From: Arenicellales bacterium
Lineage (GTDB): Bacteria > Pseudomonadota > Gammaproteobacteria > BMS3Bbin11
Direction of reading: 5' to 3'
Length of the DNA stretch: 34,002 nucleotides
Assembly (NCBI GenBank): GCA_029287855.1
Contig: JARFQI010000073.1
Span: 1 to 34,002, forward strand
The position numbers and the translations under genes are program-made. The notes below the pieces were generated by a model. That model did no database searches. It was not told the DNA's origin and was given only the letters and a program-made list of their open reading frames with translations. How positions within the stretch are numbered: position 1 is the first letter of the stretch; each line of letters starts with the position of its first letter. This document shows, one piece after another, positions 10,449 through 21,184 of the stretch.

Positions 10449-11054
10449 TCAATGTCTACTCTGCAGTAATTGATTCAGCTCGTACAGCGGCAATCCAACT
10501 ACTCCGGTATAACTCCCCTGCAAATTCGTTATAAATCGAGCAGCGCCCCCCTGAATAGCATACGCACCTGCTTTATCGGCGGGCTCGCCACTTTCCCAGT
10601 AATTCTCAATTTCTTCGAACTGCAGGGTTTTGAATGTTACAGTGCTCTGACTCAGAGACTGCTGCTCAAGCATGGCATCTTTCAGACAGATAGCAGTCAA
10701 TACCGTATGTGATCTTCCTGACAGGCGGCGTAATATTGCTATGCCGTCATCACGGTCCACAGGCTTGCCGAGAATCTCGCCATCTATTGCGATACAGGTG
10801 TCTGCACCGAGTACCGGCGGCAGCTCTATTGGCCTGTGTTCTGCTGAAGAAACCCGGCAATATCCAGCCAGGGCCTTATCACGAGCAAGGCGATAGACAT
10901 AGTGCTCTGGTGTTTCTCCATCCTGGGGAGACTCATCAACTTCAAGCTCATTGATAACTTCAAACTTGATGCCGATTTGATTCAGTAATTCGCGACGGCG
11001 GGGAGATGAAGATGCCAGGTAGAGGTCAAGTTCAGCACTATCAGCTGCCGACAT
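10449..11054 (-). CDS. maf: Maf family nucleoside triphosphate pyrophosphatase
   Basis: ORF 10449..11087; likely start 11054 (MSAADSAELDLYLASSSPRRRELLNQIG); VLGADT and GAYAIQGGAARFI motifs. Confidence 0.95.
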   Translation of the reverse strand: MSAADSAELDLYLASSSPRRRELLNQIGIKFEVINELEVDESPQDGETPEHYVYRLARDKALAGYCRVSSAEHRPIELPPVLGADTCIAIDGEILGKPVDRDDGIAILRRLSGRSHTVLTAICLKDAMLEQQSLSQSTVTFKTLQFEEIENYWESGEPADKAGAYAIQGGAARFITNLQGSYTGVVGLPLYELNQLLQSRH

Positions 11055-11055
11055 A

Positions 11056-11529
11056 CTATTCCCCCCGATGGTAAGGCAGGTTGGCAATTATGCTCCATGC
11101 CCGGTATAGCTGCTCAGCAAGAACAACACGGACCAGCGGGTGAGCAAATGTCATCTTTGATAGAGACCAGCATTCATCGGCACGATCAAGACATGCCTGG
11201 GAGAGCCCCTCAGGACCGCCTACAAGAAGCACCACATCCTGCCCACCTGCAAGCCATTTCTCCATCCCTGCTGCCAGCTTCTCGGTAGTTTTTTCCTTCC
11301 CGGTCCGCTCGAGTGCGATTACACGTGAACCTGCAGGAATGGCCTCCAGCAAGCGCGCACCTTCTTCTCGATTAATACGTGCAACATCTGCGCTTTTGCT
11401 GCGCTTGCCTGCATTGATTTCAATTAGCTTGAGCGAGCAATGGCGTGGCATACGCCGCGCATATTCATTGTAGGCCTGATCTACCCATTGCGGCATCCGT
11501 CGACCAACAGCTACAAGATAAATCTGCAT
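11056..11529 (-). CDS. rlmH: 23S rRNA pseudouridine1915 N3-methyltransferase RlmH
   Basis: 157-aa ORF; LLVGGPEGLSQ, SLSKMTFAHPLVRVVLAEQLYRAWSIIANLPYHRGE. Confidence 0.97.
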   Translation of the reverse strand: MQIYLVAVGRRMPQWVDQAYNEYARRMPRHCSLKLIEINAGKRSKSADVARINREEGARLLEAIPAGSRVIALERTGKEKTTEKLAAGMEKWLAGGQDVVLLVGGPEGLSQACLDRADECWSLSKMTFAHPLVRVVLAEQLYRAWSIIANLPYHRGE

Positions 11530-11552
11530 ACAGAATACCCCTGGGTTTACTG

Positions 11553-11915
11553 TCAGTTTTCCCTGCTTTTCTCAACAATCTGCTGCAGTTCTTCACCCCA
11601 TAGTTTATCCAGGTCATAAAACACCCTGGCATCGGCCTGCATGATATGCACGATGGCATCGTTAAGATCCACCAGCACCCACTGTGCCTCTTCCTGTCCT
11701 TCTACGCCAAGCGGGCGATGACCGCGATCCTTCATATAATCAACCAGCTTGTCAGCTATCGCCAGAACATGGCGTGATGATGTGCCAGTCGCCAGAATCA
11801 TGAAATCTGTCACATTAGTAAGGCCGGTTACATCCATTACCTTGATATCCTGGGCCTTGGCTTCTTCCAGACCATCAACGATAGTATCGCGTACCTGCTC
11901 GGGTGTCATAGACAA
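11553..11915 (-). CDS. rsfS: Ribosome silencing factor RsfS
   Basis: 120-aa ORF; DFMILATGTSSRHVLAIADKLVDYMK ... QWVLVDLNDAIVHIMQADARVFYDLDKLW. Confidence 0.96.
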   Translation of the reverse strand: MSMTPEQVRDTIVDGLEEAKAQDIKVMDVTGLTNVTDFMILATGTSSRHVLAIADKLVDYMKDRGHRPLGVEGQEEAQWVLVDLNDAIVHIMQADARVFYDLDKLWGEELQQIVEKSREN

Positions 11916-11953
11916 ATCTGTATCCTCATTTCACTTCTTAATCACTTAATTTA

Positions 11954-12583
11954 TTACGCCTGGTAAATCCCATTTTGACGAATGTAGTCAATGACTTTAT
12001 CAGGCAGCATGCCGGTAACATCCAACTTATGAGCCATTCGCTGCCTGATCTCAGTGGCTGATATGTCATGCCCTTTCAGACTGACAAATAGAATACTGGA
12101 ACTCTTGCTTTCACGCAGGCTATCAACATCTCGAACCAGGTGTTCAGTTGCCCATTCAGGCCTTTTAGCCGTTTTCATACCAGCGCGTTCAATAACAATA
12201 ATATTAGCCAGTTGCGGAATTTGCTGCCAATGATACCACGAGGACAGGCCATCGAAGGCGTCGCTTCCCATCACCAGGCACAGGCTGGCGTCCGGGTATT
12301 GCTGGCGAAAGGACTGTAAAGTCAAAACCGTCCATGATGGTCCGCTGCGCTCCAGTTCGCGGCTATCTAGAATAAAGCCGGGATACTCGCGCAACGCCAG
12401 CTGCAGCATAGTCTGGCGCTGTTCACTGCTTGCCAGGGGTGCTGGCCGATGTGGCGGAACAGAAGCCGGAAGAACATGAACCGCATCGGCAGCAAGGTAT
12501 TGCTGTAATTCATTGAGCGGTTTCAGGTGACCATAATGCACCGGGTCGAAAGTACCGCCAAACAGGCAGATTAAACGCCGCAT
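11954..12583 (-). CDS. nadD: Nicotinate-nucleotide adenylyltransferase
   Basis: 209-aa ORF; FGGTFDPVHYGHLKP and SATEIRQRM motifs. Confidence 0.96.
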   Translation of the reverse strand: MRRLICLFGGTFDPVHYGHLKPLNELQQYLAADAVHVLPASVPPHRPAPLASSEQRQTMLQLALREYPGFILDSRELERSGPSWTVLTLQSFRQQYPDASLCLVMGSDAFDGLSSWYHWQQIPQLANIIVIERAGMKTAKRPEWATEHLVRDVDSLRESKSSSILFVSLKGHDISATEIRQRMAHKLDVTGMLPDKVIDYIRQNGIYQA

Positions 12584-12625
12584 GCCTGGTCCCTGGCAAT
12601 GACAATGGGCCTGGGTAAAATTGTC

Positions 12626-13891
12626 CTACTGACGAATATGGCCGTCACCCAGCACTATATATTTCTGTGAAGTTAGACCTTCCAGCCCAACCGGGCCACG
12701 CACATGCAATTTATCGGTACTGATGCCTATCTCGGCACCGAGGCCATATTCGAAGCCATCAGCAAATCGGGTCGATGCGTTAACCATCACAGAACTGGAA
12801 TCAACCAGGCGCAGGAACTTTCGCGACTTGCTGTAGTTTTCAGTCACTATAGCATCAGTATGTTGCGAACCGTGCTGATCGATATGCTGTATCGCCTGGT
12901 CAATACCATCGACCACACGGATAGCCAGCACAGGAGCAAGATATTCTGCATCCCAGTCATCTTCAGTCGCCGCGTTGATATCGCTTAGGACAGCACGAGT
13001 TTTACTGCAGCCACGTAATTCAACACCAGCCTTGATATAATGCTGAGCCAGAACAGGTAAAACCCTTGCTGCTACGGAGTCAGCTACCAGTAGTGTTTCC
13101 ATCGCATTACACACCCCGTAGCGATGTGTTTTCGCGTTGACAGCAATCTTGACGGCCTTTTCCATATCAGCCTCGTCATCGATATAAACATGACACACTC
13201 CATGCAGGTGTTTAATGACGGGGATACTCGATTCTCTCATCACCCTTTCAATCAGACCCTTGCCACCTCGTGGAATGATGACATCTACATAATCAGGCAT
13301 GGTTAATAACATGCCAACTGCAGCCCGATCTGTGGTATTGATAACCTGCACAAGGGTTTCCGACAGGCCCGCGGCCTGCAGGCCCTGGCCTATACATTTA
13401 GCAATTGCCAGGTTGGAATGAAGGGCTTCCGAACCACCCCGAAGAATGCTGGCATTGCCTGACTTCAGGCATAACGCGGCTGCATCGGCGGTAACATTCG
13501 GCCGTGATTCATAAATGATGCCAATTACGCCGAGCGGTACCCGCATGTGACCAACCTGAATACCGGACGGCCGGTAACTCATGCTGGTTATTTCACCCAC
13601 CGGGTCAGTCAATAATGCGACCTGGCGCAGTCCTTCGGCCATTCCGGCAATGCGATCAGCTGTCAGCTCCAGCCGATCCAGCAAAGCTGCATCGAGTCCT
13701 TTTGTTCTCCCGGCCTCAAGGTCTTTGTTATTCTCCCGTGCAAGCTCCTGTGCCTGGTCTTCTATGGCAGATGCCGCCTCAACCAGGGCGATGTTTTTTG
13801 CACTGGTCTCAGCTGCCGCGGCCTGTCTGCTGGCGGCCCGTGCCTGCTGCCCAAGCTGGTCCATGTACTGTTCAACTGATTGTGTATTCAT
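12626..13891 (-). CDS. proA: Glutamate-5-semialdehyde dehydrogenase (gamma-glutamyl phosphate reductase)
   Basis: ORF 12626..13903; likely start 13891 ([14 protein letters not shown]). [74 protein letters not shown]. Confidence 0.97.
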   Translation of the reverse strand: MNTQSVEQYMDQLGQQARAASRQAAAAETSAKNIALVEAASAIEDQAQELARENNKDLEAGRTKGLDAALLDRLELTADRIAGMAEGLRQVALLTDPVGEITSMSYRPSGIQVGHMRVPLGVIGIIYESRPNVTADAAALCLKSGNASILRGGSEALHSNLAIAKCIGQGLQAAGLSETLVQVINTTDRAAVGMLLTMPDYVDVIIPRGGKGLIERVMRESSIPVIKHLHGVCHVYIDDEADMEKAVKIAVNAKTHRYGVCNAMETLLVADSVAARVLPVLAQHYIKAGVELRGCSKTRAVLSDINAATEDDWDAEYLAPVLAIRVVDGIDQAIQHIDQHGSQHTDAIVTENYSKSRKFLRLVDSSSVMVNASTRFADGFEYGLGAEIGISTDKLHVRGPVGLEGLTSQKYIVLGDGHIRQ

Positions 13892-13921
13892 GTTTGTAAT
13901 CAAATTAATTCTGAAGCTGCT

Positions 13922-14983
13922 TTAAATGGTTTTAAGACCACAAATTTTCATTGAAAGTTTTTCGATATCAAACCATACCGACGCCCCTTCACTGTGTGCC
14001 CTGCCTTTGAGAATTTTATCAATCTTTGCGATCTGCTGCAGGATTGACTGCCATCCCGCCCTGCCATGGCGTTTGATGGCCTTGTCCATAACGGATTGAC
14101 GCTGGTACCAGATCCGGTGCTGCTTGAATACCTGGTCCCTGCTGGAACCACTGGCCAGGGCGGACGCCATCTGTGACAGCTTTCTCACTTCCCTGCTCAG
14201 CATAACAACAAGAAACACAGATTCATCTTTTTCTGCCTTAAGTCCATCAAGAATACGGCTGGTTCGCTGCCAGTCACCGGCAAGGCATGCATCGAGGTAG
14301 CTAAAAACCGAAAAGCGTGAATTATCAGACACTGAAGCCTGTAAGGCAGCGATTTGTTTTTTTCCATCAGGCTTCGAAAATGCCTCAGCAGAACTTCCCG
14401 AACCAACAGCGGTATTCAGTGCAAGCAAATCAATCTCCTGTGCCGCGGCAAGCAGATTTCCTTCAAAATAATGCGTCAGTAAGGCTATCGTCTCCTTATC
14501 TGACAACAGGCCTTTGCTGCGAAGACGGTTCGCAATCCAGCCGGGAAAGTCGTTAAGTCTTACCTCTTTTGCTTCTGCACTTATACCTGCATTATCAAGT
14601 GCCTTGAACCATTTCTGGTTCTGGCCGGCTTTATCTACTGCGCCACAGATTACCAGCAGCATGGTGTCCGCCGGCATATTCTCTGCCAGTTCACAGAGCA
14701 CCCGGCTTCCGGCCTGTCCCGGTTTTCCTGTAGGGATACGCAGCTCAATCAGCTGTTTGTCAGCAAACAGGGACATACTACTGCCCGACTGTAAAAGATC
14801 TTCCCAGTCGAAGCCTGCTTCAGCGACGAAACTGAGCCGTTCAGTATAACCCTGTGCCTGTGCTTTCCTGCGTAATTCTATACACGCTTCTTCAAGCAGC
14901 AGGATCTCATCGCCGAACAGCAGGCAAACTGGCGCCAGGGGTTTGTCATCAGCTGCCGAAAGACGCTGAATGTCTACCCGCAT
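13922..14983 (-). CDS. holA: DNA polymerase III subunit delta
   Basis: 353-aa ORF; N-terminal LLFGDEILLLEEA; located between lptE and proA in a leuS-lptE-holA order. Confidence 0.93.
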   Translation of the reverse strand: MRVDIQRLSAADDKPLAPVCLLFGDEILLLEEACIELRRKAQAQGYTERLSFVAEAGFDWEDLLQSGSSMSLFADKQLIELRIPTGKPGQAGSRVLCELAENMPADTMLLVICGAVDKAGQNQKWFKALDNAGISAEAKEVRLNDFPGWIANRLRSKGLLSDKETIALLTHYFEGNLLAAAQEIDLLALNTAVGSGSSAEAFSKPDGKKQIAALQASVSDNSRFSVFSYLDACLAGDWQRTSRILDGLKAEKDESVFLVVMLSREVRKLSQMASALASGSSRDQVFKQHRIWYQRQSVMDKAIKRHGRAGWQSILQQIAKIDKILKGRAHSEGASVWFDIEKLSMKICGLKTI

Positions 14984-15011
14984 GCAAGTTGCTCAGTCAT
15001 TCTATGCCAAT

Positions 15012-15494
15012 CTACCTGATGCGAGACATCTTTCGCAGAATACTCTGAGCCGCGTCTTCACGCATTTCATCATAGTATAGCTCTTCTTCCCGTGTGGCTG
15101 ACAACAGCTGTGTATCATCAAAATTATAGTCACGTCTAGCACTCGCCGTAGAAGGTTTGACCAGTTCCTTTCCCGCACTGTCGGTGACTCTATAATTAAC
15201 CCTGAGAATCAATATGTAGCCGGTGGCTTTGCCGCGATCGTCGATGGTTCGAACTTCACGCGAGAAATCCGCACTGTCAATCTTGATATGAGCGCTGTCC
15301 GAAGTTGGACCATCAACAATAATCACATTGTTTGATTGAAGACCCGCTACCAGAGCATCCCTGAGCTTTACATCAGGAGAGGTAACCATAACGGTGCGAA
15401 TTGAATCTGGCAGGATAATGGTACCGCGCAGGTGAAATCCACAGCCGGAAACCAGGCTGGCCATTAATAAAAAGATTAGAACAATACGTTTCAT
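15012..15494 (-). CDS. lptE: LPS assembly lipoprotein LptE
   Basis: ORF 15012..15575; likely start 15494 (MKRIVLIFLLMASLVSGCGFHLRG), lipobox followed by CGFHLRG. Confidence 0.94.
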   Translation of the reverse strand: MKRIVLIFLLMASLVSGCGFHLRGTIILPDSIRTVMVTSPDVKLRDALVAGLQSNNVIIVDGPTSDSAHIKIDSADFSREVRTIDDRGKATGYILILRVNYRVTDSAGKELVKPSTASARRDYNFDDTQLLSATREEELYYDEMREDAAQSILRKMSRIR

Positions 15495-15615
15495 GCGAAC
15501 ATCCTTAACAGGGAAGAGTCTAAATTGAATAGCCCATGAGTATACCGACAAAGACGAGCAGGCAAAACAGTCCATATTATGCCTATAACAAATAGACTAT
15601 TTATGGACACTTTAA

Positions 15616-18087
15616 TTATCCGGCGACAATGTTTACCAGTCGTCCCGGCACAACAATAACTTTGCGCACTGTTTTTCCTTCGATATGACGCTGTACGCTC
15701 TCGCTGGCCTGCGCCAGTTGCTCGATTGTTTGCTGGTCAGCGTCTGCAGCGAGCTGCAGGCGGTCACGTAATTTTCCATTGACCTGAACAATATACTGGA
15801 TTTCATCCTGCACCATTGCGGTTTCGTCAGCAAGCGGCCAGGGGGCATCGATGATATCGTTGTCATGGCCCAGGGCCTGCCATAATACACTGCTGATATG
15901 TGGAACAACCGGGGCCAGCAACAGGCAGGCAGTTTCCAGCGCCTGCTGCACAACTGCACGATCGCTTTCATTTTGTGGCGAAAATCTGCTAACAGCATTC
16001 ATCAGTTCCATCACTGAGGCAATCGCTGTATTCACCTGTAGACGCCGCTCGATATCATCTGTTACTTTTTTAATCGTCATATGAATCTGACGATGCAGTG
16101 CTTTACCCTGATCACTAAGATCAGTTCCAATCGACTCAGCCACGACTCCTTCAGTCACGTGCTCTGCTACCTGGCGCCATAAGCGACGCAGAAACCGTGA
16201 AGCACCTTCGACGCCGTCATCGGACCATTCCAGTGACATCTGCGGTGGTGAGGCAAACATGATGAACAGGCGCACGGTATCCGCACCATAACGCTCGATC
16301 AATGATTCCGGATCAACGGTATTGCCTTTGGACTTTGACATCTTGCTGCCGTCCATCAATACCATGCCCTGGGTCAATAATCTTTTGATTGGCTCATCAC
16401 CCTGTACCAGCCCTTCATCACGCATCAGCTTGTGAAAAAATCGTGCGTACAAAAGATGCAGAATAGCGTGCTCTATGCCGCCAACATACTGATCAACAGG
16501 CAGCCAGTAATCAGCTCTCTCATCAAGCATCGCCTGATCCTGGTCAGCACAGGTAAAACGAGCCAGGTACCAGGATGATTCAACAAAGGTATCGAAGGTA
16601 TCGGTTTCTCTACGCGCATCGCCGCCGCAGGACGGGCATACAACATGAGCAAAGTCAGGATGATTGACAAGAGGTGAGCCGGCACCGTCAAGCTCAACAT
16701 CAAGCGGCAGCACCACCGGCAAGTCCTTTTCCGGTACCGCTACCGTGCCGCAGCTATCGCAATAGATAACCGGGATTGGGCAGCCCCAGTAGCGCTGGCG
16801 CGAAATACCCCAGTCGCGCAGGCGGTAATTAATTTTTCGCTCACCATTGCCGTGCTGCTGCAGCCAGTCGGCAATAGCATCAAAGGCCTGCTCTGAAGTT
16901 AGGCCATCGAACTGTGCAGAATTTCTCAATATGCCATAGTCGGTAAAAGCTGCTGATAACGGCTGCTCCAGCTCTCCCTCAACTGGAAAAACTACGGCCT
17001 TGACTGGAATGCCATACTTGGTCGCAAACTCAAAATCACGCTGATCATGGGCCGGTACAGCCATCACAGCACCGGTGCCATATCCCATCAGTACAAAATT
17101 AGCTACCCAGACCGGCACTGCTTCGCCGCTAACGGGATGGCTAACACTAATTCCCGTAGCCATGCCTTTCTTTTCCATGGTTTCCATGGCGGCTTCAGCA
17201 GTCTCTGCAGTACGGCATTCTTCAATAAATGCCTGCAAATCTGCATTATTTTCTGCTGCCTTTAATGCCAACGGGTGTTCAGCAGCAACCGCAACATAGG
17301 TTACTCCCATCAGCGTATCCGGCCGCGTGGTATAGACAGTGAGGTCTTCTGCAGGCTGCGATTGCGATGAATCGGCAGTTGCCGCAAACTGCATCTCCAC
17401 ACCCTGAGATTTTCCTATCCAGTTTCGTTGCATGGTGCGCACGGCGTCAGGCCAGCCGTCCATTTCATCAAGGCTGCTCAACAGCTCTTCGGCATACTCG
17501 GTGATTTTCATGAACCATTGCGGGATTTCTCTACGCTCAACAACCGTGTCACAACGCCAGCAGCAGCCGTCGATGACCTGTTCATTGGCAAGTACAGTCT
17601 GGTCATGCGGGCACCAGTTGACCGGTGCCGTGCGTTTGTAAACCAGGCCTTTCTTCAGCAGCCGTGTAAAAAGCCATTGCTCCCAGTGATAGTACTCCGG
17701 GTCACAGGTGGCCAGTTCCCTGTCCCAGTCATAACCAAAGCCCAGCCTCTTCAGCTGATCACGCATATAATCGATATTTTCATGCGTCCATTTTGCCGGT
17801 GGCACACCATGTTTCATCGCCGCATTTTCGGCCGGCAAGCCAAACGCATCCCAGCCCATTGGCTGCAGCACATTTTTGCCCAGCATTCGCTGGTAGCGTG
17901 TGATGACGTCGCCGATAGTGTAGTTTCGTACGTGTCCCATGTGCAGGCGACCGCTTGGATAGGGAAACATACACAGGCTGTAGAATGACTCTTTTTCGGG
18001 ATCCTCGACTACCTTGTAGACTTTGTTGTCTTGCCACTGTGCCTGTAACGCAGTTTCTATGTTCTGCGGTATATATTTTTCATCCAT
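15616..18087 (-). CDS. leuS: Leucyl-tRNA synthetase
   Basis: 823-aa [37 protein letters not shown] motifs. Confidence 0.98.
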   Translation of the reverse strand: MDEKYIPQNIETALQAQWQDNKVYKVVEDPEKESFYSLCMFPYPSGRLHMGHVRNYTIGDVITRYQRMLGKNVLQPMGWDAFGLPAENAAMKHGVPPAKWTHENIDYMRDQLKRLGFGYDWDRELATCDPEYYHWEQWLFTRLLKKGLVYKRTAPVNWCPHDQTVLANEQVIDGCCWRCDTVVERREIPQWFMKITEYAEELLSSLDEMDGWPDAVRTMQRNWIGKSQGVEMQFAATADSSQSQPAEDLTVYTTRPDTLMGVTYVAVAAEHPLALKAAENNADLQAFIEECRTAETAEAAMETMEKKGMATGISVSHPVSGEAVPVWVANFVLMGYGTGAVMAVPAHDQRDFEFATKYGIPVKAVVFPVEGELEQPLSAAFTDYGILRNSAQFDGLTSEQAFDAIADWLQQHGNGERKINYRLRDWGISRQRYWGCPIPVIYCDSCGTVAVPEKDLPVVLPLDVELDGAGSPLVNHPDFAHVVCPSCGGDARRETDTFDTFVESSWYLARFTCADQDQAMLDERADYWLPVDQYVGGIEHAILHLLYARFFHKLMRDEGLVQGDEPIKRLLTQGMVLMDGSKMSKSKGNTVDPESLIERYGADTVRLFIMFASPPQMSLEWSDDGVEGASRFLRRLWRQVAEHVTEGVVAESIGTDLSDQGKALHRQIHMTIKKVTDDIERRLQVNTAIASVMELMNAVSRFSPQNESDRAVVQQALETACLLLAPVVPHISSVLWQALGHDNDIIDAPWPLADETAMVQDEIQYIVQVNGKLRDRLQLAADADQQTIEQLAQASESVQRHIEGKTVRKVIVVPGRLVNIVAG

Positions 18088-18150
18088 CGCTGAAGTAGTG
18101 CCTGATATTAGTTTAAATAGTGCTTACTTGATTAGTGACGCGTGCAGAAA

Positions 18151-18453
18151 TTAGTCGCTGCCAGTTTCCTGAAGGTCCGTGTCACTTTCCCAGTCAGAAA
18201 ACGGGAAGGGTTTTTCTTCGCTGTTGAAAGTCAGGAAACGCAATATTTTAAAGGCATACTGGCTCAGCATGGCACCGAAACCGAGCAGACGCTGGTTCTT
18301 GTCACCGGTAAACAACAGCACCAGCAGCTGAAAAATTACAGTTGCCGCAATTAGCAATTCAGTAATGTTAAATATGATAACAAAAATGGCCATATAGAGG
18401 ATGCGCATCCAGGTGGAATTGTCCTGCAGGCTTTCTTTTATTTGATCTTTCAT
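18151..18453 (-). CDS. DUF4389-like small membrane protein
   Basis: 100-aa ORF; MAIFVIIFNITELLIAATVIFQLLVLLFTGDKNQRLLGFGAMLSQYAFKILRFLTFNSEEKPFPFSDW. Confidence 0.8.
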   Translation of the reverse strand: MKDQIKESLQDNSTWMRILYMAIFVIIFNITELLIAATVIFQLLVLLFTGDKNQRLLGFGAMLSQYAFKILRFLTFNSEEKPFPFSDWESDTDLQETGSD

Positions 18454-18546
18454 TAATTATCTCTTTTTTGAGTATAAACTCAGGGAGGGCGGATTATAGC
18501 ACCTAAAAACAGCGTCTGACGTGTACTTTGGACTACCCCGGTTTTA

Positions 18547-18954
18547 TCACGCCCCTAGATGCACCAGTAAACGTCTGCGATGTGCAGAGCGGCGGTGCTC
18601 CCACAGGTAAAGCCCCTGCCAGGTACCGAGCCCCAGCCTGCCGTTCATAACAGGAATGCTGATTGAGGTAGCTGTCAGTATTGCCTTGATGTGGGCTGGC
18701 ATATCATCGGCGCCTTCTGTCGTATGAGAATACAGGTCGTCATTTTCCGGCACCAGTCGATTTAGCCAGTTTTCCAGGTCACGACGCGCAGAGGGATCAG
18801 CATTTTCCTGAATCGTCAGACTTGCCGATGTGTGGGTAACAAAGACGGTACAGAGGCCGTGCTGACATTCCGAGGCATTCACCAATGACACCAGTTTGCC
18901 GGTAATATCAATCAGGCCTTGACCAGGTGTTTGTATAATCAATTCTTCATTCAT
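18547..18954 (-). CDS. yjbQ: YjbQ family (UPF0047) protein, secondary thiamine-phosphate synthase-type
   Basis: 135-aa ORF; FVTHTSASLTIQENADPSARRDLE ... GLGTWQGLYLWEHR. Confidence 0.93.
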   Translation of the reverse strand: MNEELIIQTPGQGLIDITGKLVSLVNASECQHGLCTVFVTHTSASLTIQENADPSARRDLENWLNRLVPENDDLYSHTTEGADDMPAHIKAILTATSISIPVMNGRLGLGTWQGLYLWEHRRSAHRRRLLVHLGA

Positions 18955-19037
18955 TTTTCTGTGGCCCGTGTGTCTGCTAGAATTGTAATCAATAATGCTT
19001 TATAGCTGGCAGATGTGTGTCATCCGCCGATCCTATT

Positions 19038-19679
19038 ATGAACGATATCAGCCTTCCAAAAAATATACCGCTTTTCCCTCTCACGGGAGTTTTATTGTTA
19101 CCGGGAGGCCTGTTGCCCCTGCAAATATTTGAGCAGCGATATTTGCAAATGTTCAGGGACGCACTGCAGGGTGACAGCATTATAGGAATGATCCAGCTGT
19201 CATCCGGCCTGCAGCATCAACCCAAGGCACCGATTTACAGAACCGGCTGCACAGGAAAAATAACTCACCATGAAGACACCTCTGATGGTCGCATGCTGGT
19301 GACTCTGCATGGCCTCTGCCGCTTTGCCATTATTGAAGAGCAAAATAATAACCACCTCTATCGCACTGCCGAAGTAGATTACCTGCCATCCGGTAACACT
19401 TTTGACGAGGATGCCAATGCTGCTAAACATCAAAGGCTGTTGACTGCTGCCTCACTGTACCTGCCAACACTTGAAAACAACGTCCAGCTCGATCCACTAC
19501 TTGAAGCCAGCATGTCGGAACTGGTCACGGTGCTGTCGATGCACTGCCCGTTCAGCTCAAAAGAAAAGCAATCGCTGCTGGAAGCCAAAGATCAAAATGT
19601 CAGGGTAGATCTTTTAATCAAACTGCTGGAGCACGCAGCGCTTGAAAGCTGGCCATCTAGCAACCAGACCGTCAATTAA
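19038..19679 (+). CDS. Lon-substrate-binding-domain protein (no ATPase or protease domain)
   Basis: ORF 19017..19679 opens with GTG; ATG at 19038 gives MNDISLPKNIPLFPLTGVLLLPGGLLPLQIFEQRYLQMFRDAL, typical Lon N-domain. Confidence 0.9.
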   Translation: MNDISLPKNIPLFPLTGVLLLPGGLLPLQIFEQRYLQMFRDALQGDSIIGMIQLSSGLQHQPKAPIYRTGCTGKITHHEDTSDGRMLVTLHGLCRFAIIEEQNNNHLYRTAEVDYLPSGNTFDEDANAAKHQRLLTAASLYLPTLENNVQLDPLLEASMSELVTVLSMHCPFSSKEKQSLLEAKDQNVRVDLLIKLLEHAALESWPSSNQTVN

Positions 19680-19688
19680 GAACAGTTC

Positions 19689-19957
19689 TACGGATTACGT
19701 TTTGAGTGTTACGTCTTTGTTGTCGATAAAATGTCATTCCGGCGAAAGCCGGAATCCAGTGACTTTATCGACTGTTTAAGGTCAATAACTTATAGATACC
19801 GGCCTGCGCCGGCATGACGGTGATCGCATGAATTGTATGCTTGCTCTACAGTGAGGTATTTATCGTGCTTCCTATACATGGCAACAATTACACAACACAC
19901 ATAAAGTTATTTTGTGGGACAGAATGGTATTACGTAAACCATAAAACGTAATCCGTA
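19689..19957. repeat. 269-bp segment bounded by 15-bp perfect inverted repeats
   Basis: TACGGATTACGTTTT at 19689-19703 and AAAACGTAATCCGTA at 19943-19957 are exact reverse complements; a two-hairpin REP-like element lies inside. Confidence 0.75.
19733..19818 (-). repeat. Two-hairpin REP/BIME-like palindromic element, copy B
   Basis: ATTCCGGC-GAAA-GCCGGAAT perfect hairpin (19736-19755) plus ATACCGGC-CTGC-GCCGGCAT (19796-19815); ends GTCAT...ATGAC; reverse complement has the same arm order as copy A. Confidence 0.85.
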
Positions 19958-19966
19958 AACCTGAAC

Positions 19967-21184
19967 TTAAGACCTTAACGCTTCTACCGGGTTCAAACCG
20001 GCTGCCTTAATTGCCGGGTAGGTCGCAGAAAGAACACCAGCAAGCAGTGCAATGATAAATCCAGTGAGTATGGTTTGCAGATCATAAACGACAGCTAATT
20101 CAAACCAGCTTGCGACAATGACACCAAGCCCCCATCCTGCAATTAAACCTAGACAGCCGCCGATGACAGCCAGGATCACCCCTTCGACCAGAAACTGCTG
20201 AAGTATGTCTATTTGTGTTGCACCAACCGCTCTGCGCAAACCTATCTCACTGCGCCGTGTATTAACACTGACCAGCATTACATTCAAAACACCGGCAACA
20301 CCAACAGCCAGTATGATGGTAGAAATGCCGAGCAGGAAAACTTCAAGCATGGTCTGGAATTGCTTCTTCTTTATCAGCAACTCATAGGGAACAATCATTT
20401 CAAGTTTCTTTTGCTCAAACTGGCTGGCACCAAAAATCCTCTGTAGCAATGGTGTTGCAGCCGGAATGCGCAGATCACTGGTGAATTTAAGCAATAACTG
20501 TCCGAATTCCAGATCGTTGACGGACTTCGGTGTCAATACAGTCAATGGAATATAGATAGACAGACCACCTTCTGTCGTCTGCTGGCGGGATAACTTCACC
20601 TTTGGCAAATCATCAGCAGCCAAAACACCAATGACGGTGAACCAGTCGTTACCGATCCTCAGTGTCCTGCCGGTTATCCGGGTACTGGAAAAAAGTGTCA
20701 GTGCTGCATCGCGGCTGAGTACCGCGACCCGCTGCCGTCGCTGAAGATCATACGGTGCGAGAAATCTGCCATTTTCAACTGTAAGCGAGAATACATCGCG
20801 ATAATCAGCGTTAGTGCCTACCAGGTGAACTCGCTGCTGGTTACGCTTGATGAAGGCATTAGTGTGTTTATGCAGTACCGGCGCCAGCGCGGAGAGTTCT
20901 TCGCCCATCAATCGCTGAAGACTGGATAACATGGCTGAATTGAGCTGGGGAATACCATCATTAGATGTGCTATTTACAATGACTGTATTGGTGCCGAGCA
21001 TTCCGACAGCTTGCGCAAACTCGAGCCTGGCACCCTGCCCCATGGCAACCACCACGACAAAACCCGCAATGCCGATAGCAATACCAGCCATGCTCAATAT
21101 CGCCTGCAGGGGCTTAATCTTCCACATATCGAAAGCGGGAAGAATATACCTGAAGAAACCGAGGTTAATCATTGCCCATGTCAC
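19967..21184 (-). CDS. MacB/FtsX-type ABC transporter permease
   Basis: 405-aa ORF; N-terminal TM, periplasmic MacB-like domain, RRSEIGLRRAVGATQIDILQQFLVEGVILAVIGG, ATYPAIKAAGLNPVEALR. Confidence 0.93.
   Translation of the reverse strand: MTWAMINLGFFRYILPAFDMWKIKPLQAILSMAGIAIGIAGFVVVVAMGQGARLEFAQAVGMLGTNTVIVNSTSNDGIPQLNSAMLSSLQRLMGEELSALAPVLHKHTNAFIKRNQQRVHLVGTNADYRDVFSLTVENGRFLAPYDLQRRQRVAVLSRDAALTLFSSTRITGRTLRIGNDWFTVIGVLAADDLPKVKLSRQQTTEGGLSIYIPLTVLTPKSVNDLEFGQLLLKFTSDLRIPAATPLLQRIFGASQFEQKKLEMIVPYELLIKKKQFQTMLEVFLLGISTIILAVGVAGVLNVMLVSVNTRRSEIGLRRAVGATQIDILQQFLVEGVILAVIGGCLGLIAGWGLGVIVASWFELAVVYDLQTILTGFIIALLAGVLSATYPAIKAAGLNPVEALRS

Noticed and set aside
17428-17988. 186-aa plus-strand ORF antisense to leuS
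   Set aside because: Lies wholly within leuS; composition typical of a shadow ORF.
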